The translations under genes were made by a program, and so were the position numbers. This document shows, one piece after another, positions 42,435 through 52,108 of a stretch of 64,000 bases of DNA (the first letter of the stretch is position 1; each line of letters begins with the position of its first letter). The DNA comes from Flavobacteriaceae bacterium (lineage in GTDB: Bacteria > Bacteroidota > Bacteroidia > Flavobacteriales > Flavobacteriaceae). The stretch is taken from the NCBI GenBank assembly GCA_029243165.1, contig JAQWSN010000011.1, positions 1 to 64,000 of the forward strand. Direction: 5' to 3'. The notes beneath the pieces were generated by a model, which was given only the letters and a program-made list of their open reading frames with translations, made no database searches and had not been told where the DNA came from.

Positions 42435-43244
42435 ATGTCTAAAGTTGTGTTGATTACTGGAGCTTCCTCGGGACTAGGCTTGACCACAGCTCTTTATTTA
42501 CACCAACAAGGATTTACTGTTTTTGGCACCAGTAGGAACCCTCAGAACTACAATCAAAAATATCCTTTTACTTTTCTCGCTTTGGAAAATACAGACCCAT
42601 CGAGCATCGAAAACTGTGTTGCCTCAGTAGTGAAACAAGCCAAACGTTTGGATGTTTTAATCAATAATGCAGGAGTAGGAATTACCGGACCTGTGGAAGA
42701 AATTGAGTTGAAAGCGATTAAAAAACATTTTGAAATAAATTGTTTTGGTCCTTTACAGCTTATCCAAGCAGTTCTCCCTCATATGCGTAAACAAGGATCA
42801 GGATTAATCATCAATATTAGCTCAATTGCTGCCGATTTGGGCTTGCCCTTTAGAGGGCCTTATTCTGCTTCTAAAGGAGCTTTGGAACGCATGACGGAGG
42901 CCTTGCGAATGGAAACCAAGAACTTTGGTGTTGAAATTTGTAGCGTAGCTCCAGGGGATTTTGTCTCCAATATTGCCGAACGAAGACACTACGCGAATTT
43001 GAGTGAAGATTCGCCTTATTATCAAGCTTACCGTTTTAGTCTAGATCAGATGAATGAGCATGTGGACAACGGAATTGATCCAAAAAAAATTGCAAAAAAA
43101 ATAGAAAGTCTTATCGTTTCTAGAAAGCTTAAAGTTCGTTACAAAGTTGGTGCTCCCCTGCAAAAACTTTCTGGAACATTAAAAAGCCTCCTTCCAAGTC
43201 GTATCTTTGAAAAACTTTTGATGAATCATTACAAATTAAAATAA
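42435..43244 (+). CDS. Short-chain dehydrogenase/reductase
   Basis: A 269-residue classical SDR. The nucleotide-binding TGASSGLG is at residues 8-15, NNAG at 77-80, Ser near 129-130 in INISS, and Tyr143 and Lys147 in PYSASKG, so the catalytic set is complete. The acceptor of the reaction cannot be predicted. The frame is open to 42402, inside the SRP RNA; the ATG at 42435 is the true start. There is no promoter box between the SRP RNA and this gene, so it may be read through from the RNA promoter. A transaldolase gene follows after 8 nt. Confidence 0.9.
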   Translation: MSKVVLITGASSGLGLTTALYLHQQGFTVFGTSRNPQNYNQKYPFTFLALENTDPSSIENCVASVVKQAKRLDVLINNAGVGITGPVEEIELKAIKKHFEINCFGPLQLIQAVLPHMRKQGSGLIINISSIAADLGLPFRGPYSASKGALERMTEALRMETKNFGVEICSVAPGDFVSNIAERRHYANLSEDSPYYQAYRFSLDQMNEHVDNGIDPKKIAKKIESLIVSRKLKVRYKVGAPLQKLSGTLKSLLPSRIFEKLLMNHYKLK

Positions 43245-43252
43245 CGTCCAAT

Positions 43253-43906
43253 ATGAAATTTTTTATTGACACTGCCAACCTAGATCAAATACGTGAAGCC
43301 CAAGCATTAGGAGTGTTAGATGGGGTTACGACCAATCCATCTTTAATGGCAAAGGAGGGTATTACCGGAACTAATAATATCTTAAAACATTATGTGGATA
43401 TTTGTGAAATCGTAGACGGCGATGTTTCTGCGGAGGTAATTGCGGTTGATTTTGAGGGAATGGTTCGTGAAGGGGAGGCACTTGCAGCGCTTCATCCACA
43501 AATTGTTGTAAAAATTCCAATGACAGAAGACGGGGTCAAGGCTTTAAAATATTTTTCAGATGCTGGAATAAAAACCAATTGTACATTGATCTTTTCTGTA
43601 GGTCAAGCCCTTCTGGCTGCCAAAGCAGGGGCAACTTACATGTCTCCTTTTATTGGACGTCTGGACGATGTTTCTACAGACGGATTGGAATTAATTGAAG
43701 ACATTCGATTAGTGTATGACAATTATGCTTTTGAAACGGAAATTTTAGCTGCGTCTGTGCGCCATACGATGCATATTGTCAATTGCGCTAAAATAGGAGC
43801 AGATGTTATGACAGGCCCCCTTTCTGCGATCAAAGGATTACTTAATCATCCGCTGACCGATATTGGCCTAGCAAAATTTTTAGCGGATCATAAAAAAGGA
43901 AATTAA
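43253..43906 (+). CDS. Transaldolase / fructose-6-phosphate aldolase
   Basis: A 217-residue class I aldolase of the short transaldolase/FSA group. The N-terminus [17 protein letters not shown] and [14 protein letters not shown] are family hallmarks. The Schiff-base Lys is Lys87 in [10 protein letters not shown]. The length fits the TalC/FSA subfamily. In Bacteroidota these serve as the transaldolase of the pentose phosphate pathway; FSA activity would need other residues to be checked. It follows the SDR gene by 8 nt and ends 3 nt from the convergent lipoprotein gene. Confidence 0.92.
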   Translation: MKFFIDTANLDQIREAQALGVLDGVTTNPSLMAKEGITGTNNILKHYVDICEIVDGDVSAEVIAVDFEGMVREGEALAALHPQIVVKIPMTEDGVKALKYFSDAGIKTNCTLIFSVGQALLAAKAGATYMSPFIGRLDDVSTDGLELIEDIRLVYDNYAFETEILAASVRHTMHIVNCAKIGADVMTGPLSAIKGLLNHPLTDIGLAKFLADHKKGN

Positions 43907-43909
43907 GTT

Positions 43910-45298
43910 TTATTTTGACTTTTTTATTTGAGTCTCAAAATTTGCATCTGAAAAGTTCCCAAACCCATCGATGATTCTCCCTTTGGCATCAATGATTATG
44001 GCCTTGTTTAGCAGCGTAAGCACCCATGATTTACTTGCATTTTCAAAGTTGATTAAAGCAAATTGATCTTCTTTTGATACCTCCATGATCTTTTGAACCT
44101 CATCTACCATAGTGTTAAAGGGCTGAATACAAATACCTACAAAGCGAATGTCTGGATTAATTTTTTGAAAACGACTGACTCGCTCTAAGGTATTGCGGTA
44201 ATGATTCATCTGGGTCTGAGACCAAAAATAGACAACAGTGGCTTTTGCTTTAGCAAGTGAAGCACTGTTTACTGTATCGCGCTTAGCATTCTGGAGTAAA
44301 ATTTTTGGTAGCGGTTTATTAGGACCCATGCTATTGATATCAGCATGTAGATCTAAAACTTCTGAGAGATAGATGGGGGATGTATTAACTGTTGCATAAA
44401 ATTGTAAAAAACGCTGGTGTTGTTTGTGGTTTTCAAAATTGAGAATTTCTTCAAAAGCAATAGCACGAGCAAGATTATTTCGCAAAAGAGCTCCTTTGAT
44501 ATTTTCGTCTAAAACCTCTAAACGTTTGATGTTGAAATCCGTTGTCTGTTTTGTTTGGAAGTAGGCTGTTCCTGGCTCAAGTGCTTTTTCATTGATAAAA
44601 TTCAATACATAATTCACATAAGGGTCAAAAAAAGCTAAGTCATTGTCTCCATAATTCAAATACTTTCTGAAGCTGAAATATGCACTATCTTCTTCTGCTG
44701 TCCACTGTGAACCACGAAGTAAAGCATAGCGTTCTCGAATTGTAGCATAGGGATAAATGTACGCGGCCTGGGTTACTTTTTGAGCAATCGGCGATAGAGA
44801 ATTAAGCGAGTCCATTCCAATCCATAAATTCTTCTTTTCCAGCAGCATGGAGTCAAGTAATTGGCTGAAAATTTTTCGATTACTGGAATATTTAGAAGAT
44901 AAATATTGATTTTCTGTTTCTTGCCTTAAGAGAAGTTCCATCAAAAAATTATTTTTTGAGGCCCCCGAACCTGAATAAACAATCGATTCATCAAAGGTAA
45001 CTGCGTTAATTCGAACCCACAGGCTGTCTCCTTTTTCCAAAAGTAATGTTTGATATTCAGGAAGGTGTTCGAGTTTAAAAATCCCACTAGCCAACGAATC
45101 ATAAGTTTCTTCAAACCGCAATTGATCATCCAACTGAAAGGTCTCTACGGTCGTGTTACCTTGATAGAGGGTAACCTTTCGCGAAGAAGGGTTAATGATT
45201 TGACCACCTAAAAAGATACGACTAGGAGGTTGCTCTTTTGGGCTACATGAAAAAAAGAACCCAAGACAAACCCATCCTAACAAACTGAGTTTTCTCAT
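43910..45298 (-). CDS. TlpA-like lipoprotein without the CxxC motif
   Basis: A 462-residue lipoprotein (signal ending near Cys18 in FFFSC). The N-terminal half looks like the DUF4369-type beta domain common in Bacteroidota thiol-disulfide proteins (GGQIINPSSRKVTLYQGN). The C-terminal part is a thioredoxin fold: ATVVYFWSQTQMNHYRNT stands where TlpA proteins have CxxC, followed by INPDIRFVGICIQ and ALLNKAIIIDAKGRI. Both redox cysteines are replaced, so it cannot be a normal disulfide reductase and may act as a binding or structural protein in the envelope. A near-consensus -7 box TATTTTTA lies just upstream. Confidence 0.78.
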   Translation of the reverse strand: MRKLSLLGWVCLGFFFSCSPKEQPPSRIFLGGQIINPSSRKVTLYQGNTTVETFQLDDQLRFEETYDSLASGIFKLEHLPEYQTLLLEKGDSLWVRINAVTFDESIVYSGSGASKNNFLMELLLRQETENQYLSSKYSSNRKIFSQLLDSMLLEKKNLWIGMDSLNSLSPIAQKVTQAAYIYPYATIRERYALLRGSQWTAEEDSAYFSFRKYLNYGDNDLAFFDPYVNYVLNFINEKALEPGTAYFQTKQTTDFNIKRLEVLDENIKGALLRNNLARAIAFEEILNFENHKQHQRFLQFYATVNTSPIYLSEVLDLHADINSMGPNKPLPKILLQNAKRDTVNSASLAKAKATVVYFWSQTQMNHYRNTLERVSRFQKINPDIRFVGICIQPFNTMVDEVQKIMEVSKEDQFALINFENASKSWVLTLLNKAIIIDAKGRIIDGFGNFSDANFETQIKKSK

Positions 45299-45367
45299 GG
45301 GCTAAAAATACGATTTTTAGGAGTTAAAAAATATGGGCTGGCGTTAAATCCCTCACAAGGTTTTGTG

Positions 45368-45375
45368 TAAGTTTG
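45368..45375 (+). promoter_or_regulatory. Predicted -7 box of the ABC-F gene
   Basis: TAAGTTTG, perfect, 18 nt before the ATG at 45394. Weak GTTA at the -33 position. Confidence 0.5.
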
Positions 45376-45393
45376 CAGCTTAAAATAAAAATT

Positions 45394-47019
45394 ATGTTGT
45401 CGGTTTCGAATCTTTCAGTTCAATTTGGTAAACGAATCTTGTTTGACGAGGTAAACGTTAGTTTTACTCCTGGAAATTGTTACGGAATCATCGGAGCCAA
45501 CGGGGCTGGAAAATCTACTTTTTTAAAAATTATTTCAGGGAAGCAAGACGCCAATTCTGGTAATGTACATTTGGAACCTGGAAAAAGACTTTCAGTTTTA
45601 GAACAAAATCACAATGCTTATGATGCATATCCAGTCTTGGAAACCGTTCTAAGAGGAAATAAGACATTGTTTGATGTAAAATTTGAAATGGATTCACTTT
45701 ATGCCAAGGAAGATTTTTCAGACTCAGACGGTGAGCGAGTAGGAGTACTGCAACTAGAATTTGAGGAAATGAACGGATGGAATGCGGAGAGTGAAGCTGC
45801 GGCATTGCTTTCCAATTTAGAGATTTCTGAGGACTTGCATTACAAGTCAATGAACGAATTGGATGGTAAACAAAAAGTTCGTGTATTACTTGCTCAAGCT
45901 TTGTTTGGAAATCCTGATGTATTGATCATGGATGAGCCTACCAACGATTTGGATTACGATACTATTATGTGGTTGGAGAGCTTTTTAGCTAATTACGATA
46001 ACACAGTAATTGTAGTTTCCCACGACCGACATTTTTTGGATGCTGTCTGTACACATATTTCTGATATTGACTTTGGTAAGATCAATCATTTCTCAGGAAA
46101 TTACACTTTTTGGTATGAATCAAGTCAGTTAGCTGCACGCCAACGTGCACAACAAAACAAAAAATCGGAAGAGAAGAAGAAAGAATTGCAAGAATTCATC
46201 GCTCGATTTTCAGCCAACGTAGCCAAATCAAAACAAGCCACTTCCAGAAAAAAAATGATTGACAAATTGGATATTGAGGAAATCAAACCGTCCAGTAGGC
46301 GTTATCCTGCCTTAATTTTTGAGCAAGAGCGCGAGGCCGGAGATCAAATATTGAATATTGAAAAATTATCTGTTGTTTCAGATGGTACTTCTTTATTTAA
46401 AGACGTCCATCTTAATTTGGCTAAAGGAGATAAGGTAATCGTTCACTCCAAAGACAGTCGCGCTGTTGAGACATTCTACAACATTCTTATGGGTGAAAGT
46501 AAAGCAGCCTCTGGAAGCTTTTCATGGGGAATAACAACTTCTCAAGCCTATTTACCTGTTGATCACGAGACTTATTTTGAGTCTCCTGTGTCTTTGGTAG
46601 ATTGGTTACGTCAATATGCCAAGACAGAAGAAGAGCGTGAAGAAGTTTTCTTAAGAGGTTTTCTAGGGAAAATGTTATTTAGTGGAGAGGAAGCTCTGAA
46701 AATGTCAAATGTGCTTTCAGGAGGGGAGAAAGTTCGCTGTATGCTTTCAAAAATGATGATGGAGCGCGCCAATGTTTTAGTTTTAAACGAACCTACCAAT
46801 CACTTAGATCTTGAATCGATAACAGCTTTCAATAATTCTTTGAAAAATTTTAAAGGAACCCTACTTTGCAGTACCAGTGACCACGCTTTTGCGCAAACCT
46901 TAGGGAATCGAATTGTAGAGTTGACCCCAAATGGAATGATTGATCGTCATACAACTTTTGACGAATACATGACCGATCCAAAAATCAAGGAGCTACGAGA
47001 CCAACTTTACCAGCAATAA
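45394..47019 (+). CDS. ABC-F family ATPase with one degenerate ATP site
   Basis: A 541-residue soluble protein with two ABC domains joined by the ABC-F linker (about 245-310), nearest in layout to YbiT. Domain 1 has intact Walker A GANGAGKST (34-42), Walker B MDEPTNDLD and VVSHDRH, but its signature is LDGKQK (156-161). Domain 2 has no Walker A: HSKDSRAVE stands there (351-359), while its signature LSGGEK (441-446) is intact, Walker B reads LNEPTNHLD (Glu kept, Asp replaced by Asn465) and the switch is TSDH. The composite site from domain 1 Walker A and domain 2 signature should work; the other should not. ABC-F proteins act on ribosomes. The start is ATG 45394, as the TTG-like upstream part is within the promoter. 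Confidence 0.88.
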   Translation: MLSVSNLSVQFGKRILFDEVNVSFTPGNCYGIIGANGAGKSTFLKIISGKQDANSGNVHLEPGKRLSVLEQNHNAYDAYPVLETVLRGNKTLFDVKFEMDSLYAKEDFSDSDGERVGVLQLEFEEMNGWNAESEAAALLSNLEISEDLHYKSMNELDGKQKVRVLLAQALFGNPDVLIMDEPTNDLDYDTIMWLESFLANYDNTVIVVSHDRHFLDAVCTHISDIDFGKINHFSGNYTFWYESSQLAARQRAQQNKKSEEKKKELQEFIARFSANVAKSKQATSRKKMIDKLDIEEIKPSSRRYPALIFEQEREAGDQILNIEKLSVVSDGTSLFKDVHLNLAKGDKVIVHSKDSRAVETFYNILMGESKAASGSFSWGITTSQAYLPVDHETYFESPVSLVDWLRQYAKTEEEREEVFLRGFLGKMLFSGEEALKMSNVLSGGEKVRCMLSKMMMERANVLVLNEPTNHLDLESITAFNNSLKNFKGTLLCSTSDHAFAQTLGNRIVELTPNGMIDRHTTFDEYMTDPKIKELRDQLYQQ

Positions 47020-47020
47020 A

Positions 47021-48616
47021 CTAGGTAAAAATAAAATAGGTGCTAATAACTACAATTGTAATGATAATACCCATTGCTTTTACAGGCTTCCACGGTGTAA
47101 TGTCTACTTGTTCTGTGTAGCGCTGTGTGTAAGCTTCTTTTCTCGGATTAAGCTTTCCAATCAGTAACATAAGTCCAATATTAAATAGGAAAATTACTGC
47201 CATAATGTGTAGATAGTGGGGGTATTCACCACCATTGCTCACAATGTAATCTTTTAGAAAGAATTGGCTAAAAGAGTACATAACAACACCAACTCCCATA
47301 GCTACTTTAGCGGCCAATGCAGGCACGTATTTAGTAAGATATCCAACCAAAATAATAGTAAGGATAGGAATGGTGTAACAGCCGTTTATTTCTTGAAGAT
47401 AACCAAACAAGCCTTCTGGTGCATTGGCAATAGAGGGGGCAATGATCATGGACAAAATAGCTAAACCAATACCAAAACTTTTACCAGCTCGAACTACTTG
47501 TCTTTCAGAAGCCTCTTTGTTGATGTATTGCTTGTAAATATCGAGTCCAAAAAGAGTGACAGAACTGTTTAGGGCTGAATTGAAAGAACTTAAAATGGCT
47601 CCAAAGAGAACTGCTGCAAAAAAACCTAATAAAACAGGGGGTAATACTTTATTGACAAGCATTCCATAAGATTGATCACCTTGACTGGGATCTAGAGTAT
47701 CACCAAAAATATAAAAAGCAATAAGTCCCGGTAATACAACAATAAGTGGACCCAATATTTTAACAAAAGCTGCAAGGATAAGTCCTTTTTGCCCTTCTAC
47801 TAAATTTTTTGCTCCCAGAGCTCTTTGAATGATGGCTTGATTGGTTCCCCAATAAAAAAGTTGAACCAAAACCATTCCAGTAAACAATGTGCTGAAAGGG
47901 ATGGCGGACTCTGCTGAGCCCATGGCATCAAACTTCGAAGGGGCATTTGCATAAAGGGCCTCAATACCTGCACTGATATTTCCATCACCGATGTACAATA
48001 AACCAAAAACCGGGATCATTAAACCTCCAATAAGTAAGCCAATGGCATTAACTGTATCAGAAACGGCAACTGCTTTTAGACCTCCAAAAATAGCATAGAT
48101 CGATCCGATGATACCAATAGAACATACCGTAAGAACAAGTGTCTGACTTTGCTCCATTTTAAATAGGGTATTGAGATCAAACATACCGATAAGTGCGATT
48201 GCACCTGAATACAATACTATGGGAAGAAGTACAACAACATATCCGCTCAAGAATAAACCTGAGGTAATGGATTTTGTCATCGTATCATAACGCCGTTCTA
48301 AGAATTGGGGGATGGTAGTAAGTCCACCTTTGAGGTAGCGAGGTAGAAGTACAATGGCGGTTACCACCATTGCAATGGCTGCAAGTGTTTCCCAAGCCAT
48401 TACAAGAATTCCCTCGTTAAAGGCTGAGCCATTAAGCCCAACCAATTGCTCAGTCGATAGGTTGGTTAATAATAATGAAGCTGCAATGACAGGACCTGTA
48501 AGGCTTCTACCTCCAAGAAAATATCCATCCTCGGACTGTTCATCGGTTGATTTTGTTGCGAAATAGGCTACAATACCCACAAGAAGGGTAAAGGCGATAA
48601 AAATGACAAACTGCAT
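47021..48616 (-). CDS. SLC5-family solute:sodium symporter
   Basis: A 531-residue inner-membrane transporter with about 13-14 helices, of the sodium:solute symporter family. The N-terminus has EQSEDGYFLGGRSLTGPVIAASLLLTNLST, where the first helix and sodium-site region lie, and GTNQAIIQRALGAKN and LFGAILSSFNSALNSSVTLFGLDIY are further signatures. Sugars, inositol and sialic acids are common substrates of the group in Bacteroidota; none is supported by neighbours here. It is convergent with the ABC-F gene, 1 nt apart, and a DUF2007 gene precedes it by 46 nt. Confidence 0.92.
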   Translation of the reverse strand: MQFVIFIAFTLLVGIVAYFATKSTDEQSEDGYFLGGRSLTGPVIAASLLLTNLSTEQLVGLNGSAFNEGILVMAWETLAAIAMVVTAIVLLPRYLKGGLTTIPQFLERRYDTMTKSITSGLFLSGYVVVLLPIVLYSGAIALIGMFDLNTLFKMEQSQTLVLTVCSIGIIGSIYAIFGGLKAVAVSDTVNAIGLLIGGLMIPVFGLLYIGDGNISAGIEALYANAPSKFDAMGSAESAIPFSTLFTGMVLVQLFYWGTNQAIIQRALGAKNLVEGQKGLILAAFVKILGPLIVVLPGLIAFYIFGDTLDPSQGDQSYGMLVNKVLPPVLLGFFAAVLFGAILSSFNSALNSSVTLFGLDIYKQYINKEASERQVVRAGKSFGIGLAILSMIIAPSIANAPEGLFGYLQEINGCYTIPILTIILVGYLTKYVPALAAKVAMGVGVVMYSFSQFFLKDYIVSNGGEYPHYLHIMAVIFLFNIGLMLLIGKLNPRKEAYTQRYTEQVDITPWKPVKAMGIIITIVVISTYFIFT

Positions 48617-48662
48617 AGGTAAGTTTAATTCAATGTTTGACCCTAAATGTATGAAAACATAT

Positions 48663-48881
48663 TTAAAGTCCTAACTCTATTGCTGCTTCTCTTGCCCTTT
48701 CATATTCATCTAAATGGACCCAAATTTCTTGATCAGTAAAAAGAGTCCCAAACCCGGCTAGACGTGCTGATTCAGCCTGGTCTTTTACGACTGGGATGAT
48801 TCCAAGAGTGTCTAGGACACTACAAAGTTTAGCAACATCTATGGCGGTGCCGTGAAACAATTTCTTGTAAGTTCGAGACAT
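48663..48881 (-). CDS. DUF2007-domain small protein
   Basis: A 72-residue protein matching the DUF2007 domain: a short beta strand (KKLFHGTAIDVAKLCSVL), a Pro-flanked loop (GIIPVVKDQ), and the C-terminal IWVHLDEYERAREAAIELG, the pattern of this family. Some larger proteins in the family are called putative signal-transducing proteins, but no function is established. It is cytoplasmic. It lies 12 nt after the two-helix membrane protein gene (48894-49580), so the two are probably co-transcribed. Confidence 0.8.
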   Translation of the reverse strand: MSRTYKKLFHGTAIDVAKLCSVLDTLGIIPVVKDQAESARLAGFGTLFTDQEIWVHLDEYERAREAAIELGL

Positions 48882-48893
48882 AAGTTAAAGAAA

Positions 48894-49580
48894 TTAAGAC
48901 TTGTTGTATTTACTATTCCAGATTGCTGGATTAAAATTTTTTCCTAGGGCAAAACCATAAAACAACACTACGGAAGCAATGGCTTTGAACATAAAGAAGA
49001 ATAACATCCAATAAGAAGTGGTATCAGGAGTTTTGGTAAATAAACCCATTGGGGTCATTTCTGTAGCAATCCAGCTTACCCCTAATAAGGTGATGAGTAA
49101 ATTCCATATGTTTTTAAAGGGCCACATCAAAATACTTCGCATGGGATGCAGGTCGTTCCCCCACTTATGAATGAGGTAATAATAGCCGTTTCCTATGGGA
49201 ACAAAGAGAAGAGGGTCGTCTTTTCTTTCTAACCTAAAAAGCACCGAAGGAGCCATAATTTTAAAGTCTGTAAGCACTGTATTATGTTTGGCCTCAATAC
49301 TATTTACAGCTTCAAGAGCACTCTCAGGAAGTTTATTTTTAAAATATTTTAAATCTAAAAAGCGTAAACGAAAACGAATGCATACATCTCGGATCTGTTC
49401 CAAGTGATAGATCTTATGGGTTTCTAATTGATCGAAATCAAAATCATTTTGGATTTTAATATCTAAATCATTAAACGTTTCTGTCAGAAAATCAGTGTTC
49501 TCAGAGCTTTGTCCTTTGAGTCTTACCTTTACTAGCTCTTTTTCGATATTGGTTTTGGTCAATAATTTCAGCTTCATCAT
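48894..49580 (-). CDS. Two-helix membrane protein of unknown function
   Basis: A 228-residue protein. The first 150 residues form a soluble domain with a basic Lys/Leu-rich start and the strand-like PLLFVPIGNGYYYLIHKWG; then two hydrophobic helices (IWNLLITLLGVSWIA and MLFFFMFKAIASVVLFYGF) and a short polar end with NFNPAIWNSKYN. I recognise related sequences in flavobacteria but no named family. Start MMKLK at 49580; the second ATG three bases later is equally likely. A full promoter (TTG, 21 nt, TATTTTTG) lies 15 nt upstream. Confidence 0.65.
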   Translation of the reverse strand: MMKLKLLTKTNIEKELVKVRLKGQSSENTDFLTETFNDLDIKIQNDFDFDQLETHKIYHLEQIRDVCIRFRLRFLDLKYFKNKLPESALEAVNSIEAKHNTVLTDFKIMAPSVLFRLERKDDPLLFVPIGNGYYYLIHKWGNDLHPMRSILMWPFKNIWNLLITLLGVSWIATEMTPMGLFTKTPDTTSYWMLFFFMFKAIASVVLFYGFALGKNFNPAIWNSKYNKS

Positions 49581-49595
49581 TCTAATTCATTTACA

Positions 49596-49627
49596 CAAAA
49601 ATAGAATAAAAATTGCTAAAAAAACAA
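49596..49627 (-). promoter_or_regulatory. Promoter of the two-helix membrane protein gene
   Basis: Minus-strand TTG (49625-49627), 21-nt spacer and perfect -7 box TATTTTTG (49596-49603), 15 nt before the ATG. Confidence 0.6.
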
Positions 49628-49644
49628 TCCTTTAGAAGAAGTAA

Positions 49645-52053
49645 TTAACGTAGTTCTGCTTTAAAACTTTCCTTAAAGTTTTTCAAGAGTTTTTCCATGA
49701 CCTTGTCTACCTGTTTGTCAGTCAAGGTTTTATTTTTGTCTTGAAAAGTAAAGTTAATTCCGTAAGACTTTTTTCCCTTGGGTAAATTTTTCCCTTCGTA
49801 AAAGTCAAAAAGAGTCACGGAATTCAAAATTTTGCGTTCTGTTTTAAAAGCCAATTCCTTAAGAGCTTCAAAGGCTACGTCCTGATCAAGAAGCAAAGCA
49901 AAATCTCTACTCATCTGGGGAAACTTGGCAATCTCTTCAAATTGAATGGATTTTGAAAAAGCATCTTGTGTGAGTTGACTCCAATTTAATTCTGCCAAAT
50001 AGACCTCTTGTTCAATTCCAAATTCTTTTTTCAAGTTAGAAGAAACCAAACCAAAAGTTCCATACGTTTTTCTGTGATAAACTAGGGAAAAAGCAGTTTC
50101 AAAATGGGTGTTAGATGTGATTTCAAATTGAAGTTCATTTAAACCAAGAGTTTTAAATAAATCGATTAGTAAACCTTTAAAATAGAAGAAGGGCTCTGCT
50201 TTTCCAATGTCTTCCCAATGGCTCGCAAATACAGATCCAGAAAGTGTTAAACTTAGCTGTTTTTCCTCAACAAAAGCCTCCTCCTTTTTACCGTAAATTG
50301 TTCCAAATTCGTACAATTTCAGCTGTTTGTTTTGACGATTTAGATTAAAGGCAACCACTTCTAGAGCTTGGTGTACCAAAGATTGTCTCATTTTTGACAG
50401 CTCTTTGCCCAAAGGATTGATTAAAGTTACGCTTTTGTGAAAATCAGCCTCGTATTCAGGTGAAGTTATTGAATTGTTTAATGTTTCATAAAAACCGAAA
50501 CTTGAAAGTTGTCGGGCTATCGCGTTTTCAAGCTTGTGTTGACTGTTCCATTCGTAATGGGGTTGGGCTTCAAAAATTAAAGGTTTTTCTTTCAGTCGAT
50601 TGTAGCCGTAAACTCTTAGTATTTCTTCGATAACATCTGCGGGTCTCGTTACATCAACACGATAACGTGGGATGGTCATTCCAATTCCAGACTCTGAAAC
50701 ATTATTGATTTTAATTTCAAGAGCATTTAAGATCGTGTTTAAATCTTTTTCATCAATTTTTTGACCGATTGTTTTTTCAAGTTTCTCATAACTCAGAAAA
50801 ATCTGAACGGGCTCTTTTAGAGGTTTAGTAAATTCTTGGATTTCACTTGAAATTTCTCCGTTTGCAAACTGTTTAATCAAGATGGCTGCTCTTTTCAAAG
50901 CCGTGATTCCAATTTCAGGATCGATGCCTCGCTCAAAACGAAAAGAAGCATCTGTATTCAGTCCGTGGTATTTTGCTGTTTTCCGAATGCTGACAGGATC
51001 AAAGTAGGCACTTTCTAGAAAAACGGAAGTTGTTTTTTCATCAACACCAGATTCTTTTCCACCAAAAACCCCAGCAATACAATGTCCTTCTTTTTCATCG
51101 GCAATAATCAAGTCTTCGCTATGTAGCTTTCGGCTTAGTCCATCCAATGTTGTAAATGAGGTGTCTTTTGCAAAAGTTTTTACTACAACTTGATTTTGAA
51201 TTTTACTTGCGTCAAAAGCATGTAGTGGCTGTCCTAATTCATGCATGACGTAATTGGTCACGTCTACTATGTTGTTTTTAGGATTAATGCCAATTGCTTT
51301 TAGTCTATTTTGAAGCCAAATAGGCGAGGGGGCAACCTGAAGGTTAGCTAAAGTAAGACCGTAATATTGAGTGCATTTTTCCGAATCTTCTACGGAAACA
51401 GGGATGGTATTTTGAGTGTTATCAATGTTGAATGTTAGCGTTTCTGGGAAAGACCATTCGAATGGAATTTCACGAAGCATGCAGAGTGCTTTAAGGTCTC
51501 TAGCGACACCTAGATGGCTCATTGCATCAGCCCTATTAGGAGTCAAGCCAATTTCATACACGGTATCTTGTTCAATCTCAAAAAGGTCTGAAGCAGGAGT
51601 ACCTACGGTTTCGTTTTTATCTAAAACGAGAATTCCGTCATGATTGTCTCCTAGGCCTAATTCATCTTCAGCGCAAATCATTCCCATACTCACTTCACCA
51701 CGAATTTTACTCTTCCCGATTTTAATTTCTTTACCGTCGTGAAAATTGAGGAGGGTACCTACCGTTGCAACGAGCACTTTTTGACCTTTATCCACATTGG
51801 GAGCTCCACAAACAATGGGCACCACAACTCCATCTCCTAAGGCAACTTCTGTTTTTTTGAGGCGATCCGCATTTGGATGCGGTTCACAACTTAATACTTC
51901 TCCCACAACAACACCTTTGAGTCCACCTTTAATACTTTCAAAAACTTGCATGCCTTCAACTTCGAGACCTAAGTCTGTAAGCATAATGCTAATTTCTTCT
52001 TTCGGAAGATCTGTTTTTAGGAACTGTTGTAACCAGTTATGTGATATTTTCAA
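49645..52053 (-). CDS. pheT: Phenylalanine-tRNA ligase beta subunit
   Basis: An 802-residue long-form beta subunit. The N-terminal tRNA-binding domain (about 40-150, with VVGEVLSCEPHPNADRLKKTEV) is followed by B3/4 and B5 domains, the catalytic-like core, and the C-terminal anticodon-type FDX-ACB domain (KFPQMSRDFALLLD, GKKSYGINFTFQ). The start is TTG (TTG AAA ATA TCA), as the family N-terminus MKISHNWL begins there. A perfect -7 box is 28 nt upstream. The alpha subunit pheS is not in the window, so the two subunits are unlinked, as is common outside enterobacteria. Confidence 0.96.
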   Translation of the reverse strand: MKISHNWLQQFLKTDLPKEEISIMLTDLGLEVEGMQVFESIKGGLKGVVVGEVLSCEPHPNADRLKKTEVALGDGVVVPIVCGAPNVDKGQKVLVATVGTLLNFHDGKEIKIGKSKIRGEVSMGMICAEDELGLGDNHDGILVLDKNETVGTPASDLFEIEQDTVYEIGLTPNRADAMSHLGVARDLKALCMLREIPFEWSFPETLTFNIDNTQNTIPVSVEDSEKCTQYYGLTLANLQVAPSPIWLQNRLKAIGINPKNNIVDVTNYVMHELGQPLHAFDASKIQNQVVVKTFAKDTSFTTLDGLSRKLHSEDLIIADEKEGHCIAGVFGGKESGVDEKTTSVFLESAYFDPVSIRKTAKYHGLNTDASFRFERGIDPEIGITALKRAAILIKQFANGEISSEIQEFTKPLKEPVQIFLSYEKLEKTIGQKIDEKDLNTILNALEIKINNVSESGIGMTIPRYRVDVTRPADVIEEILRVYGYNRLKEKPLIFEAQPHYEWNSQHKLENAIARQLSSFGFYETLNNSITSPEYEADFHKSVTLINPLGKELSKMRQSLVHQALEVVAFNLNRQNKQLKLYEFGTIYGKKEEAFVEEKQLSLTLSGSVFASHWEDIGKAEPFFYFKGLLIDLFKTLGLNELQFEITSNTHFETAFSLVYHRKTYGTFGLVSSNLKKEFGIEQEVYLAELNWSQLTQDAFSKSIQFEEIAKFPQMSRDFALLLDQDVAFEALKELAFKTERKILNSVTLFDFYEGKNLPKGKKSYGINFTFQDKNKTLTDKQVDKVMEKLLKNFKESFKAELR

Positions 52054-52081
52054 AAAAGATAATTTAGAAACAATGTTGCTG

Positions 52082-52089
52082 CAAATATA
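52082..52089 (-). promoter_or_regulatory. Predicted -7 box of pheT
   Basis: Minus-strand TATATTTG, perfect, 28 nt before the TTG start. No -33 TTG. Confidence 0.5.
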
Positions 52090-52108
52090 AGAATCTATCC
52101 TGCTATTT

